NCBI GenBank assembly: GCA_023382455.1
Contig: JAHDVX010000005.1
Location: forward strand, 1-64,000
DNA length: 64,000 bases
Direction: 5' to 3'
Source: Flavobacteriales bacterium
GTDB taxonomy: Bacteria > Bacteroidota > Bacteroidia > Flavobacteriales_F > PHOS-HE28
The notes under the pieces were generated by a model. It was not told where the DNA came from. It did no database searches and saw only the letters and a list, made by a program, of their open reading frames with translations. The position numbers and the translations under genes are program-made. This document shows positions 16,151 through 25,973 of this stretch, piece by piece. How positions within the stretch are numbered: the first letter of the stretch is position 1; every line of letters begins with the position of its first letter.

Positions 16151-17089
16151 ATGCCCCGTATCCTTGTCACCGGCGGTGCCGGCTTCATTCCCAGCGCCAT
16201 CGCCATCCGCCTTTCCCAACTGCCGGGCACGGAGGTGCTCGCCGTGGACAATCTTTCCACCGGCGACCTGCGCAAGCTGGAACTGGCACAGCATCCCGGT
16301 ATCCGGTTCATCAAGTGCGATGTCAATCGCTTCGAGGACATCAGCAGCGTGTTCTACTCCTACCGCCCGGATCATGTGTTCCACTACGCCGCCGTGGTGG
16401 GCGTGAAGCGCACCACCGACCACCCCGTGAACGTGTTGCACGACATCGACGGTATCCGCAATGTGCTCGACCTGTGCAAGAACACCGGCGTGGAGCGCGT
16501 CTTCTTCAGCAGCAGCAGCGAGGTGTACGGCGAACCCGTGGAGTTTCCGCAGAACGAGCACACCACCCCGCTGAACAGCAAGCTGCCCTACGCCATCGTG
16601 AAGAACCTTGGCGAGGCCTTCCTGCGCAGCTACCACCGCGAGTTCGGCCTGAACTACACGGTCTTCCGTTTCTTCAACACCTACGGGCCCAAGCAGAGCA
16701 AGGATTTCGTGGTGAGCAAGTTCATCCGCGCGGCCCTCAAGGGGGAGGACATCACCATTTTCGGCGACGGCCGCCAAACGCGCACCTTCTGCTTCATCGA
16801 CGACAATGCCGAGGCCACCGTCAATGCCTTCCGCAACAAGGAGGTGATCAACGACGTGGCCAACATCGGGAACGACATCGAGACCTCCATCCTCGAACTG
16901 GCCAAGCTGGTGATCGAGCTTACCGGAAGCCGCTCCAAGGTGGTGCACCTGCCACCCTTGGAGGAAGGCGACATGACGCGCCGCATGCCCGACATCCAGC
17001 GCATGCGCGGCCTGTTGGGCCGCGACCTGCTGCCCTTGCGCGAAGGATTGACCCGGATCCTGGCCGATCCCTCGTTCATCCTGGACTGA
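16151..17089 (+). CDS. NAD-dependent epimerase/dehydratase with altered Rossmann motif
   Basis: A 312-residue extended SDR nucleotide-sugar enzyme. It has FSSSSEVYG with the catalytic Ser region, YAIVK with Tyr and Lys, RFFNTYGPKQ and GDGRQTRTFCFIDD, a pattern closest to UDP-glucuronate decarboxylases and dTDP-glucose dehydratases. The N-terminal cofactor motif reads TGGAGFIPS (residues 7-15), with proline in place of the third conserved glycine. The gene is followed after 4 bp by the amidotransferase gene, so they probably act together on an amidated or amino sugar. Confidence 0.85.
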   Translation: MPRILVTGGAGFIPSAIAIRLSQLPGTEVLAVDNLSTGDLRKLELAQHPGIRFIKCDVNRFEDISSVFYSYRPDHVFHYAAVVGVKRTTDHPVNVLHDIDGIRNVLDLCKNTGVERVFFSSSSEVYGEPVEFPQNEHTTPLNSKLPYAIVKNLGEAFLRSYHREFGLNYTVFRFFNTYGPKQSKDFVVSKFIRAALKGEDITIFGDGRQTRTFCFIDDNAEATVNAFRNKEVINDVANIGNDIETSILELAKLVIELTGSRSKVVHLPPLEEGDMTRRMPDIQRMRGLLGRDLLPLREGLTRILADPSFILD

Positions 17090-17093
17090 GCCC

Positions 17094-19007
17094 ATGTGCG
17101 GTATCGCCGGCCTCGCCACCCCGGACGCCGATCACCGGGCCTCGGCCGAGGCTTCGGTGCGCCGCATGATGGACGCCATGGCCCACCGCGGCCCGGACGC
17201 CCAGGGGTTGCACGGTACGCCACAGGCCGTGCTCGGCCAGCGCCGCCTCAGCATCATCGATCCCGGGGCCGGCAGCAACCAGCCCTTCCTCAGCACCGAC
17301 GGACGCTTTGCACTGGTGTACAACGGCGCCGTGTACAACTTCCGCGAACTGCGCCGGGAGCTGGGCGACCATCCCTTCCGGACACAGGGTGACACCGAGG
17401 TGCTCCTCGCCGCTTGGATGACCTGGGGCGAGGCCTGCCTGGAACGGTTGGAGGGCATGTTCGCCTTCGCCGTGTGGGACGATCACCAAGGGCAGTTGAC
17501 CTTGGTGCGCGACCGCTTCGGCATCAAACCCCTGTACATCCACCAGCAGGAGGGAAGGCTCCACTTCGCCAGCGAGCTGCGCGCCGTGCTGGCCTCCGGT
17601 GCCGTGCCCCGGCAGCTGGACGAGGCCGCCCTTTGCGACCACCTGCGCCACGGGGCCGTACATGGCCCGGCCACCATCGTGAAGGATGTGCGCATGCTGC
17701 CGCCGGGCCACCTGCTCACTTGGAAGGACGGAACGATCACCCAACGCCGGTGGTGGTCGCTGGCCGCCAGCGCCGACCATGCCGCCGCAGGCCTGACCGC
17801 CGCGGAAGTTCAGCGCGAGGTGCGGGACCGCTTCTTCAAGGCCGTGGAGAAGCGCATGGTGGCCGACGTGCCCTTCGGGGCCTTCCTCAGCGGCGGCATC
17901 GACAGCAGCGCCGTGGTGGCCGCCATGGCCGGGTCCTCCCGCGAGCGGGTCCACACGTTCACCGTCACCTTCGACGAGGCCGAATACAGCGAGGCCCGCT
18001 TCGCGGAGATCATCGCCCGCAAGTTCGGTACCCGCCATACCGATATCCGCCTGCGGCCCGAGGAGATGCTCGCCCTCCTGCCCAAGGCCTTGGCGGACAT
18101 GGACCACCCCAGCGCGGACGGGCCCAACACCTGGGTGGTGAGCCGCATGACCCGCGAGGCCGGCATCAGCATGGCCCTCAGCGGGCTGGGCGGCGATGAG
18201 GTCTTCGCTGGCTACGAGGTGTTCAAGCGGTCGCTGGCCCTGCTGCGCAACCAACGCGTGATGGCCGTGCCGCGCCCCCTCAGGGCGTTGATGGGCGCGG
18301 TGGTGAAGCGCGGCCAAGGAGGGGTGGCCGGCTGGAAGGCTGCCGAACTGCTGAAATTGCGGGATTGGCAGGTGGCCGATACCTATCCCTTGGCACGGCT
18401 GGCCTTCAACGACGCCGAACTGAAAGCCCTGATGACGGCACCCCCGGCACCGGACGCCGTGGCGGCCGAGGTGCGCCGCTTGTTGGATGAACCGGACGGC
18501 CGTGCGCTACAGCCGCTGGGCCAGGTGAGCGTCGCCGAACTGACCACCTACCTGCCCGATGTGCTGCTGCGCGATACGGACCAGATGGCCATGGCCCATG
18601 CCCTGGAGGTGCGCGCACCATTCCTCGACCACCATCTCACCGGTTTCGTGCTCGGTGTGGCCGATGAGGTGAAGTATCCGCACACCCCGAAGAAGCTGCT
18701 CACCGACGCGCTGGGCCACCTGCTGCCCCGCGAGGTGACCCATCGGCCCAAAATGGGCTTCACCCTGCCGTGGGACCACTGGATGAGGGACCAGCTGCGC
18801 ACGTTCTGCGAGGCACGCATCGCCGCGCTGGCCAAGCGTCCCCAGTTCCGGCCGGAAGGGGTGACAGGCCTGTGGCAGCGTTTCCTGCGGAAAGACCCCG
18901 CCATCAACTGGACCCGCGTGTGGATGCTGGTGGTCCTGGAGGAATGGCTGACCACAAACGGGGTGGAGTTGGGTTGGGCGAACACCCCGTACACTTTGCG
19001 CGGAAAT
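17094..19007 (+). CDS. asnB: Asparagine synthase-like glutamine amidotransferase lacking a stop codon
   Basis: A class II glutamine amidotransferase and synthetase. The N-terminal glutaminase domain begins MCGIAGL with the nucleophile Cys2, followed by HRGPDAQG, YNGAVYN and DRFGIKPLY. The synthetase domain has the ATP pyrophosphatase loop FLSGGIDSSAVV and LGGDEVFAGY. In polysaccharide clusters such enzymes amidate uronic acids or other sugars. Recognisable homology ends near residue 630 (VELGWANTPYTLRGNE). There is no in-frame stop: the frame stays open through the palindrome at 19016-19039, antisense to the outer-membrane gene, and into the nitronate monooxygenase to 21107. The end given is the limit of homology, not a stop codon. 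The nearest stop in another frame is TGA at 19007-19009. Confidence 0.8.
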
Positions 19008-19015
19008 GAACCGGC

Positions 19016-19039
19016 CGCGCCCGGCAATTGCCGGGCGCG
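19016..19039. terminator. 24-bp perfect palindrome between convergent genes
   Basis: A perfect palindrome with half-site CGCGCCCGGCAA, located between the ends of the asnB-like gene and the minus-strand outer-membrane gene. It would form a very stable hairpin in either transcript. There is no strong U tract, so a bidirectional terminator is likely but unproven. Confidence 0.6.
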
Positions 19040-19064
19040 TCCGTTAAAAGGCCGGAATGCCCGA

Positions 19065-20012
19065 TCAGAACTTCGCGCGGCTCTTGCGTCCGATGCGTTT
19101 CTTGCCGCGCATCCAGTTGTAGCGCTGGCGGTAGAAGTTGGATTGCCCCCGCAGCACGTAGCTGTACGTCAGCGTCATGGTCAGGTAGCTGTCGTTGTGC
19201 GTGGGATCGCCGCGCTTCAGTCCCGGGCCGTACTGCACCCACTCGGTATGGTTGGGCGTGGTGCCGGATGGGCCGTAGATGTAATCCGTCTGGTTGGCCA
19301 GTGTGGCCGCCGTGCCGCCCACACCGCCCGGCAGGTCCGCCGGGTCGGCATATACGGTGCTGGCGTCGTCCAGGTAATCGTTGAAGGTGGTGCGCCAGCC
19401 AAAATCCCAGCCTACGCGGTGCCGGCGCTTGAAGGTGAAGTGGAAACCCATGCCCGCCGGGACGGCGAAGCCCAAGTTGCTATAATCCGCCAGCTCCGTG
19501 TTCAGCTCGCGCAGGTTGTAGAATTCACCGGTGTGGTTCACCTGGCCCTTGGGGTTGCTCAGGTACACTGCGGCACCCACATAGGCGAACAGCCGGAAAT
19601 CCGTGCGGTAACGGCCACGTCCGCCCAGGTCATTATCCTGGAAAATGGTGAACTCGGGCCGGGCGTAAAGCTCCAGCATGTCATTGCGGAAGTTCAGGTT
19701 GCGGCCCACCCGTGCGGGGTTGGTGCTCAGGTGGTCGCCGCCTTGGATGCGGTAGTACATCAATCCCGCGTTCACCGAGATCGTGCGGTTGATCTTCCGG
19801 CGTGCGAAAGCACCCACGGCCCAGCGGGTCTGGCCCAGCTTCATGTCCCAGATGAAATCCTGGCGGGTCTTCTCCTTGCCCCCGAACTCGCCCAAGTAGT
19901 TGGCGCCGCCCAAGTGGCCGCCGATGTCCCAGTCGTATTGGGCGCGGCCTTCGTTGGCCGCCATCAGGCCGGACAGCACCAGCACTGCCGCGATCAGTTT
20001 TCCTGCCTTCAT
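19065..20012 (-). CDS. DUF6089-like outer-membrane beta-barrel protein
   Basis: A 315-residue exported protein. The signal peptide is MKAGKLIAAVLVLSGLMAAN, with cleavage near EGRAQ. The mature part starts YDWDIGGHLGGANYLGEFG and alternates short amphipathic strands with turns, as in the Bacteroidota DUF6089/PorG-like barrels. The C-terminus is strongly basic (RGKKRIGRKSRAKF). The start at 20012 is chosen because a perfect TAAGTTTG box lies at 20039-20046. An ATG at 20021 is possible. The function is not known, but an outer-membrane structural or secretion role is plausible. Confidence 0.75.
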   Translation of the reverse strand: MKAGKLIAAVLVLSGLMAANEGRAQYDWDIGGHLGGANYLGEFGGKEKTRQDFIWDMKLGQTRWAVGAFARRKINRTISVNAGLMYYRIQGGDHLSTNPARVGRNLNFRNDMLELYARPEFTIFQDNDLGGRGRYRTDFRLFAYVGAAVYLSNPKGQVNHTGEFYNLRELNTELADYSNLGFAVPAGMGFHFTFKRRHRVGWDFGWRTTFNDYLDDASTVYADPADLPGGVGGTAATLANQTDYIYGPSGTTPNHTEWVQYGPGLKRGDPTHNDSYLTMTLTYSYVLRGQSNFYRQRYNWMRGKKRIGRKSRAKF

Positions 20013-20038
20013 GCGCTGCATGTTCTGCCGTTGACCGG

Positions 20039-20046
20039 CAAACTTA
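20039..20046 (-). promoter_or_regulatory. -7 box TAAGTTTG for outer-membrane gene
   Basis: A perfect TAnnTTTG match on the minus strand, 26 bp before the ATG at 20012. Confidence 0.6.
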
Positions 20047-20118
20047 GAAAAAACATCCCTCGTCCAACGCAGGGCAGGCAATATGGTTATCCACACCGGC
20101 CATGCCCGTCGGCCCGCC

Positions 20119-20126
20119 TACATTTG
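20119..20126 (+). promoter_or_regulatory. -7 box TACATTTG for nitronate monooxygenase
   Basis: A perfect TAnnTTTG match 30 bp upstream of the GTG start at 20157. It argues that the monooxygenase is transcribed on its own and not as part of an asnB fusion. Confidence 0.6.
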
Positions 20127-20156
20127 GGGCCCGCGCCAACCACGAATTCCCCCACC

Positions 20157-21107
20157 GTGTCAGACCGCATCACCTCCCTGTTCGGTATTCGTTTTCCCCT
20201 GGTCCAGGCGGGGATGATCTGGAATTCCGGCTGGCGGCTGGCCTCCGCCGTGAGCAATGCCGGGGGGCTGGGCATCATCGGCTCGGGCTCCATGTACCCC
20301 CAGGTGCTGTTGGAGCACGTGCGCAAGTGCAAGGCCGCCACCTCCAAGCCCTTCGCCGTAAACATCCCCATGCTCTACCCGGCCGTGGAGGAGCACATCG
20401 CCACGGTGATCGCCGAAAAGGTGCCCATCGTGTTCACCAGCGCCGGCAACCCCGCCACATGGACGGCCAGGCTCAAGGACGCGGGCATCACCGTGGTGCA
20501 CGTGGTGGCCAGCGTGAAGTTCGCCCGCAAGGCGGAGCAGGCCGGCGTGGATGCCGTGGTGGCCGAGGGCTTCGAGGCCGGCGGGCACAATGGCCGCGAG
20601 GAGACCACCACCCTGGTGCTGGTGCCCATGGTGCGCGATGCCGTGCAGCTGCCGCTGATCGCCGCCGGCGGCATCGCCGATGGCCGGGCCATGCTGGCCG
20701 CCATGGCCCTGGGGGCCGATGCCGTGCAGATGGGCAGCCGCTTCGTGTGCTCGGAGGAATCCAGCGCCCACCCGGCCTTCAAGCAGCATGTGGTGGCCAG
20801 CGGTGAAGGGGATACCATCCTCACCCTGAAGGAATTGGCACCGGTGCGGCTGATGAAGAACGCCTTCTTCCAGGAAGTGCAGCAGGCCTACGCCCGCGGG
20901 GCGGGTACCGAGGAGCTGAAGCAGGTGCTCGGCCGGGCCCGCGCCAAGCGCGGCATGTTCGAGGGCGACCTGGAGCAGGGCGAGCTGGAGGTGGGCCAAG
21001 TGGCCGCCGCCATCGATAGCGTGCTGCCGGCCGCCGCCATCGTGGAGCAGGTGATGAAGGAGTTCAGCGAGGCCCGTGAGGCCGTGGCCGCCATCCGCCC
21101 GTACTGA
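20157..21107 (+). CDS. Nitronate monooxygenase / 2-nitropropane dioxygenase family
   Basis: A 316-residue FMN-dependent TIM-barrel enzyme. The N-terminus RITSLFGIRFPLVQAGMIW matches the family start. AEGFEAGGHNG carries the catalytic His region, and IAAGGIADGR and GADAVQMGSRF bind FMN phosphate. Members oxidise nitronates, and the related FabK proteins reduce enoyl-ACP. The start is a GTG just downstream of a perfect promoter box. The upstream frame is open all the way back to the asnB-like gene, which would give a 1337-residue chimera. I regard that as an artefact of a missing asnB stop. Confidence 0.85.
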   Translation: MSDRITSLFGIRFPLVQAGMIWNSGWRLASAVSNAGGLGIIGSGSMYPQVLLEHVRKCKAATSKPFAVNIPMLYPAVEEHIATVIAEKVPIVFTSAGNPATWTARLKDAGITVVHVVASVKFARKAEQAGVDAVVAEGFEAGGHNGREETTTLVLVPMVRDAVQLPLIAAGGIADGRAMLAAMALGADAVQMGSRFVCSEESSAHPAFKQHVVASGEGDTILTLKELAPVRLMKNAFFQEVQQAYARGAGTEELKQVLGRARAKRGMFEGDLEQGELEVGQVAAAIDSVLPAAAIVEQVMKEFSEAREAVAAIRPY

Positions 21108-21173
21108 AGCATGGGCCTGCCGCCAATGAACCCGACCGGGCCGTTTTGCGTCTTCCCCCGGATAACGATCGCG

Positions 21174-23255
21174 ATGAAGCCGCGTTGGTGCAGTGTGCGC
21201 AAACCGATCCTGGCCCTGCTGGCCGCCGCCCCGTTGGCCGCCTCCGCCGCCGTGCTCGACCCGCCCTCGTTGCGCTGCATCTCCGTGGGGCCGGGCGGGG
21301 CGGCCGTGCTTTCCTGGATCGTTCCGCCCGATCCCAACGGGGACTTCCTCCATTACGAGATCTTCCATGCCACCACGCCGGCGGGGCCCTTCACGGCAGT
21401 GGCCCAGGTGCCGGTATACACGCAGACCACCTACACCCACCCCGCCGCCGGGGCCGATGCCGCACCGCAGTACTACTACCTCACCACCGTCTCCACGTCC
21501 GCACCGCCCAACACCTCCGCCAGCAGCGATACCCTGGCCAGCATCTTCGTCCAAGTGTCGCAAAGCGTGCCCTTGGGCAGCTCCGTGGTGGACTGGAACC
21601 TGCCGCACGACCCGCCCATTCCCTCCGCAGCCCCGCTGACCACGGTGGACATGGAGCACCCCCTGGGCACCTGGGCCGCGGTTGACAGCTTGGCCAATGC
21701 CCTGCACCACTGGCAACGGCCGGTCACCATCTGCGCGGATTCCCTCGCCTTCCGCGTCAGCCTGGCCGATGCCAGCGGGTGCGTCTCCGTGAGCAATGCC
21801 GCCGGCGCCATGTTCCAGGACATCACCCCGCCCAGCGTGCCGGTGATCACCGAGGTCACCGTGGATACCGCCTCCAACCAGGCCGTGTTGCACTGGGACC
21901 CCAGCCCCGAGGTCGACACCCAGGGCTACATCATCGTGCTGGCCACGCCCGGCGGCAATGTGATCCTGGACACCCTGTATGGCCGGCTGAACACCACCTT
22001 CACCTGGCCCATGAGCAACGCTGGCGCCGGGCCCGAGGCCTACACCGTGGCCGCCATCGATTCCTGCTGGAAGGGTACGCCGCCCAGCCCCAACACCAGC
22101 GCGGCCTCCGCACCCCACACCACCGTGCACCTCTCCACCCGCTACGACCGCTGTGCGGGCACCATCCGTGTGGAGCGTACCGGCTATGGCGGCTGGCCCG
22201 TGGACCACTATGAGCTGTACCGGCAGTTGGACCAGGGCGCCCCGCCCGTTCACCTGGCCACCCTGGCCCCGGGCACCATGCAGTACACCGAATCGGGCGT
22301 GCTGCCCGGCCACACCTACTGCTACGTGGTGAAGGCCGTGGGCACGGATCCCGCCGACAGCTCCCTTTCCAACCTGGCCTGCCGCACCACCGCCTACCCC
22401 CCGGTGCCGCAGTGGAACTACCTGCGCACGGCCACCGTGCTGCCCGATGGCGCCGTGCAGGTGGTCGACAGCCTGGACCTCTCGGGCTTCACTGGCCGGC
22501 TCACGCTGGAGCGCAGCTTCAACGGCGGGCCGTGGGAGCCGGTGGCCGCCATGGCCACGCCCACCGCGCCGGTGGTCACCTTCACCGATGCCGACGTGAT
22601 CACCGCGGAACGCAGCTACACCTACCGTGTGCTGGTGGAGGACAGCTGCGGCCACCAGACCGCCGTGAGCAACCGGGGGACCTCCATGCTGCTCACCGCA
22701 ACGCCCGAGGTGGGCGGCACCAACACCCTGCGGTGGAACGGCTACGTACAGTGGGCCGGGCAGGTGGCCGGCTACACCGTGTACCGCAGCGTGGCGGACG
22801 GGCCTTTCCAGGCCATCGCCACCACGGGGGCCGGCCAATGGCACCTCGTGGATGATGTGCAGGCCCTCAGCACCACCCCCGGCAAGTTCTGCTACTACGT
22901 GGAGGCCACCGAGGCCGGGAATCCCTCGGGCATCAACGCCGTATCGCTGAGCAACCAGGCCTGCGCCGTGCAGCAGGAGGAGATCTGGGTGCCCAATGCC
23001 TTCATCGAGGGCGGGGTGAACAACACCTTCAGGCCGGTGCTGGCCTATGCCGATGCCGAGCGCTACGAGTTCAGCATCTTCAACCGCTGGGGCCAGCTGA
23101 TCTGGACCACCGGCGACCCCTTCCAGGCCTGGGACGGCCGTGTGAACGGCACCACCGTGCCCCAAGGGGTCTATGCCTGGTACTGCTCCTTCCTCAATGG
23201 CTCGGGCAAGACCGTGGAGCGCCGGGGCACCGTCACCTTCCTGCCCGGGCAGTAG
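21174..23255 (+). CDS. Secreted protein with gliding-motility-type (type B) T9SS C-terminal domain
   Basis: A 693-residue exported protein. The signal peptide lies in residues 1-25 (MKPRWCSVRKPILALLAAAP, then an Ala-rich cleavage site). The body consists of fibronectin type III-like modules, for example YEIFHATTPAGPF and YELYRQLDQGAPP. The last 85 residues form a CHU_C/type B sorting domain: VPNAFIEGGVNNTFRPV, YEFSIFNRWGQLIW, AWDGRVNGTTVPQGVYAWY. This domain sends proteins through the type IX secretion system to the surface or medium. The start MKPRW at 21174 gives a proper signal peptide. The ligand is unknown. Confidence 0.85.
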   Translation: MKPRWCSVRKPILALLAAAPLAASAAVLDPPSLRCISVGPGGAAVLSWIVPPDPNGDFLHYEIFHATTPAGPFTAVAQVPVYTQTTYTHPAAGADAAPQYYYLTTVSTSAPPNTSASSDTLASIFVQVSQSVPLGSSVVDWNLPHDPPIPSAAPLTTVDMEHPLGTWAAVDSLANALHHWQRPVTICADSLAFRVSLADASGCVSVSNAAGAMFQDITPPSVPVITEVTVDTASNQAVLHWDPSPEVDTQGYIIVLATPGGNVILDTLYGRLNTTFTWPMSNAGAGPEAYTVAAIDSCWKGTPPSPNTSAASAPHTTVHLSTRYDRCAGTIRVERTGYGGWPVDHYELYRQLDQGAPPVHLATLAPGTMQYTESGVLPGHTYCYVVKAVGTDPADSSLSNLACRTTAYPPVPQWNYLRTATVLPDGAVQVVDSLDLSGFTGRLTLERSFNGGPWEPVAAMATPTAPVVTFTDADVITAERSYTYRVLVEDSCGHQTAVSNRGTSMLLTATPEVGGTNTLRWNGYVQWAGQVAGYTVYRSVADGPFQAIATTGAGQWHLVDDVQALSTTPGKFCYYVEATEAGNPSGINAVSLSNQACAVQQEEIWVPNAFIEGGVNNTFRPVLAYADAERYEFSIFNRWGQLIWTTGDPFQAWDGRVNGTTVPQGVYAWYCSFLNGSGKTVERRGTVTFLPGQ

Positions 23256-23301
23256 GCCGGCGCGAACAACATGTGCAGGGGGCGCGTGCCTGGACGGCCA
23301 C

Positions 23302-23309
23302 TACATTTG
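23302..23309 (+). promoter_or_regulatory. -7 box TACATTTG, short leader
   Basis: A perfect TAnnTTTG match only 12 bp upstream of the lipoprotein ATG at 23322. Confidence 0.55.
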
Positions 23310-23321
23310 GCTCTCCCCGCC

Positions 23322-24209
23322 ATGAAGCGATCCCGGTTCCTGATGATGGCCGCCGTGTTGGTGCTGGCCGGTGCCTGTTCCAAGGAGGAAGGTGCAACGC
23401 CCGCCACCGATACGCCGCCCGGGCCACCCTTGGAGGCCGAGATCAGGATGAATGTTTCCTATGGCCCCGACCCACAACAGGTCTACGACCTCTATCTCCC
23501 GGCGGGTCGCTCGGCCGCCAACACCAAGGTGATCGTACTGATCCACGGCGGTGGATGGGTCGAAGGCGACAAGACGGACATGGATTCCGTGGCACTGTAC
23601 CTGCGCCAACAGCATCCCCACCATGCCGTGGCCAACATCAACTACGTCCTGGCCGACAGCGGGGTCACCAAGGCGTTTCCCTATCAGTTCCTCGACCTGG
23701 GTGCCGTGCTCGATCAGTTGGATGCCCAGCACCAGCAGTTGCAGGTGAAACCCGAGTTTGCCCTGGTGGGTGTCAGCGCCGGGGCCCATATCGCCATGAT
23801 CTACGATAACGTGTACGATGCCCAGGACCGGGTGAAGCTGGTGGCCGACGTGGTAGGCCCCACCGATTTCACGGATCCCTACTACATCGCAAACCCCATG
23901 CTGCCCTTGGCGATGGCGCTGCTCACCGATGGTTCCGCCTACCCGCCCGGAACGGACCTCGCACGTGCGCTCAGCCCCGCTTGGCAGGCTTCCGCCCAAA
24001 CCAGCCCCACGGTCATGTTGTACGGCAACACGGACGACCTGGTGCCACCATCCAACGCCTACACGCTCGATTCGGTGCTTACCGGTTTTGGCGTTCCGCA
24101 CCAGCTCACCCTCTATCCGGGCGGGCACGGTGGTTGGGCCGAAAGCGACATGGGCGACATGCTGGGCCAGATCAGCGATTGGATCGGGCAGTACTTGCCG
24201 GTGGAGTAG
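23322..24209 (+). CDS. Lipoprotein alpha/beta-hydrolase (esterase-like)
   Basis: A 295-residue lipoprotein. The N-terminus ends in the lipobox LAGAC, so Cys is lipidated. The hydrolase core has the oxyanion motif IHGGGW, the nucleophile elbow GVSAG, an Asp in NTDDLVPP and a C-terminal GGHGGW that supplies the His. This is the BD-FAE/carboxylesterase fold. It probably acts in the periplasm or on the outer membrane on an ester or acylated glycan. The substrate is unknown. Confidence 0.85.
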   Translation: MKRSRFLMMAAVLVLAGACSKEEGATPATDTPPGPPLEAEIRMNVSYGPDPQQVYDLYLPAGRSAANTKVIVLIHGGGWVEGDKTDMDSVALYLRQQHPHHAVANINYVLADSGVTKAFPYQFLDLGAVLDQLDAQHQQLQVKPEFALVGVSAGAHIAMIYDNVYDAQDRVKLVADVVGPTDFTDPYYIANPMLPLAMALLTDGSAYPPGTDLARALSPAWQASAQTSPTVMLYGNTDDLVPPSNAYTLDSVLTGFGVPHQLTLYPGGHGGWAESDMGDMLGQISDWIGQYLPVE

Positions 24210-24300
24210 GGGGAAGGCTCCGGTTGCCGCACGCAAGGGCCTGGGGCGGGTCCATCCCGTTGCCGCCACTTTTCCGCCCCCGTCATTTCTTCACGCGTTT

Positions 24301-24308
24301 TACCTTTG
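24301..24308 (+). promoter_or_regulatory. -7 box TACCTTTG abutting guaB start
   Basis: A perfect TAnnTTTG match that ends only 3 bp before the guaB ATG at 24312. The normal distance from box to start site would place the mRNA 5' end at or just beyond the start codon. Confidence 0.55.
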
Positions 24309-24311
24309 TGC

Positions 24312-25841
24312 ATGGAAAATTCCTCTGCCGCCATCGCCCCCAAGCAGGGCGAACGCCCCGCCGCACGGGCCCGTAGGCCACAGGACCGCTTCGCCGCCCA
24401 AGGCCTCACCTATGATGATGTGCTGTTGGTGCCCGCCTATTCGGAGGTGCTGCCCCGCGAAGTGGACATCCGCTCGCATTTCAGCCGCAACATCACCCTG
24501 AACCTGCCCGTGGTGTCCGCTGCCATGGACACGGTGACGGGGTCCGCCTTGGCCATCGCCATCGCCCAGCAGGGCGGTATCGGCGTGATCCACAAGAACC
24601 AGGGCATCGCCGAGCAGGCCGCCGAGGTGCGCAAGGTGAAGCGCAGCGAGAGCGGCATGATCACCGACCCGCTCAAGCTCAACGAGGCCGCCACCGTGGG
24701 CGACGCCCTGAAGCTGATGGCCGAGCATAAGATCGGCGGCATCCCCGTGGTGAACGGCGACGGCGTGCTCGTGGGCATCGTCACCAACCGCGACCTGCGC
24801 TTCGAGCGCACCATGGCCAAGCCCATCGCCGAGGTGATGACCCGCGAGAACCTGGTGACCGCCAAGCAGGAGGTGACCATGGCCCAGGCCTCGGAGATCC
24901 TGCAGGAGTACAAGATCGAGAAACTGCCCGTGGTGGATACGGCCGGCAAGTTGGTGGGGCTGATCACCTACAAGGACATCATCAAGCTGAAACAGCGGCC
25001 CAATGCCTGCAAGGACAGCAAGGGGCGCCTGCGCGTGGCTGCCGCCATCGGCGTCACCGGCGACAGCATTGAGCGCGCCACCGCTCTGGTGCAGGCCGGC
25101 GTGGATGCCCTGGTGATCGATACCGCCCACGGCCACCACGTCGGCGTGCAACGCATGCTGCGCCAAGTGCGCCAGGCCTTCAGCAACGTGGACCTCGTGG
25201 TGGGCAACGTGGCCACCGCCGCCGCCGCCCGCGCCCTGGTGGATGCCGGTGCCGACGCCGTGAAGGTGGGCATCGGGCCCGGCAGCATCTGCACCACCCG
25301 CGTGATCGCCGGTGTGGGCGTGCCCCAGCTCACCGCCGTGTACGATTGTGCCCAGGCCCTGGCCGGCAGCGGCGTGCCCGTGATCGCCGACGGCGGCATC
25401 CGCTACACCGGCGATGTGGTGAAGGCCCTCGCCGCCGGTGGCGACAGCGTGATGATCGGCTCGATGTTCGCCGGCGTGGAGGAAAGCCCCGGCGAGACCG
25501 TGATCTACGAAGGCCGCCGCTTCAAGACCTACCGCGGCATGGGCAGCCTGGAGGCCATGCAGAAGGGCAGCAAGGACCGCTACTTCCAGGATATGGAGGA
25601 CGACATTAAGAAGCTGGTGCCCGAAGGCATCAGCGGACGGGTGCCGTACAAGGGCCCCCTGCACGAGGTGGTGCACCAGATCGAGGGTGGCCTGCGCGCC
25701 GGTATGGGCTACTGCGGCGCGGCCAACATCGGCGACCTGCAGCAGGCCACCTTCATGCGCATCACCCCCGCCGGCATGCGCGAAAGCCACCCGCACGATG
25801 TGTTCATCACCCGGGAGGCGCCGAACTACAGTATGGGGTAG
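24312..25841 (+). CDS. guaB: IMP dehydrogenase
   Basis: A 509-residue enzyme that oxidises IMP to XMP with NAD, the committed step of GMP synthesis. It begins after a variable basic N-terminus with [17 protein letters not shown]. Two CBS domains lie near residues 110-225. The catalytic loop GPGSICTTR has Cys327, and the mobile flap [10 protein letters not shown] and the C-terminal GYCGAANI are present. The only usable start is ATG 24312, just after a TACCTTTG promoter box. Confidence 0.96.
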   Translation: MENSSAAIAPKQGERPAARARRPQDRFAAQGLTYDDVLLVPAYSEVLPREVDIRSHFSRNITLNLPVVSAAMDTVTGSALAIAIAQQGGIGVIHKNQGIAEQAAEVRKVKRSESGMITDPLKLNEAATVGDALKLMAEHKIGGIPVVNGDGVLVGIVTNRDLRFERTMAKPIAEVMTRENLVTAKQEVTMAQASEILQEYKIEKLPVVDTAGKLVGLITYKDIIKLKQRPNACKDSKGRLRVAAAIGVTGDSIERATALVQAGVDALVIDTAHGHHVGVQRMLRQVRQAFSNVDLVVGNVATAAAARALVDAGADAVKVGIGPGSICTTRVIAGVGVPQLTAVYDCAQALAGSGVPVIADGGIRYTGDVVKALAAGGDSVMIGSMFAGVEESPGETVIYEGRRFKTYRGMGSLEAMQKGSKDRYFQDMEDDIKKLVPEGISGRVPYKGPLHEVVHQIEGGLRAGMGYCGAANIGDLQQATFMRITPAGMRESHPHDVFITREAPNYSMG

Positions 25842-25851
25842 GGATTTTAGT

Positions 25852-25935
<84 letters not shown>

Positions 25936-25973
25936 TCGTGGTGCTTAGGAAGCATACCCCTCCGACCTGTGAC

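Noticed and set aside
17094-21107. A true asnB-nitronate monooxygenase fusion protein
   Set aside because: The middle third is antisense to a convincing outer-membrane protein gene, crosses a palindrome, and the monooxygenase has its own promoter box and start.
20160-23165. A 1001-codon open frame on the minus strand
   Set aside because: It is antisense to the nitronate monooxygenase and the T9SS protein, has a His/Gly-rich composition typical of GC-rich shadow frames, and shows no domain.
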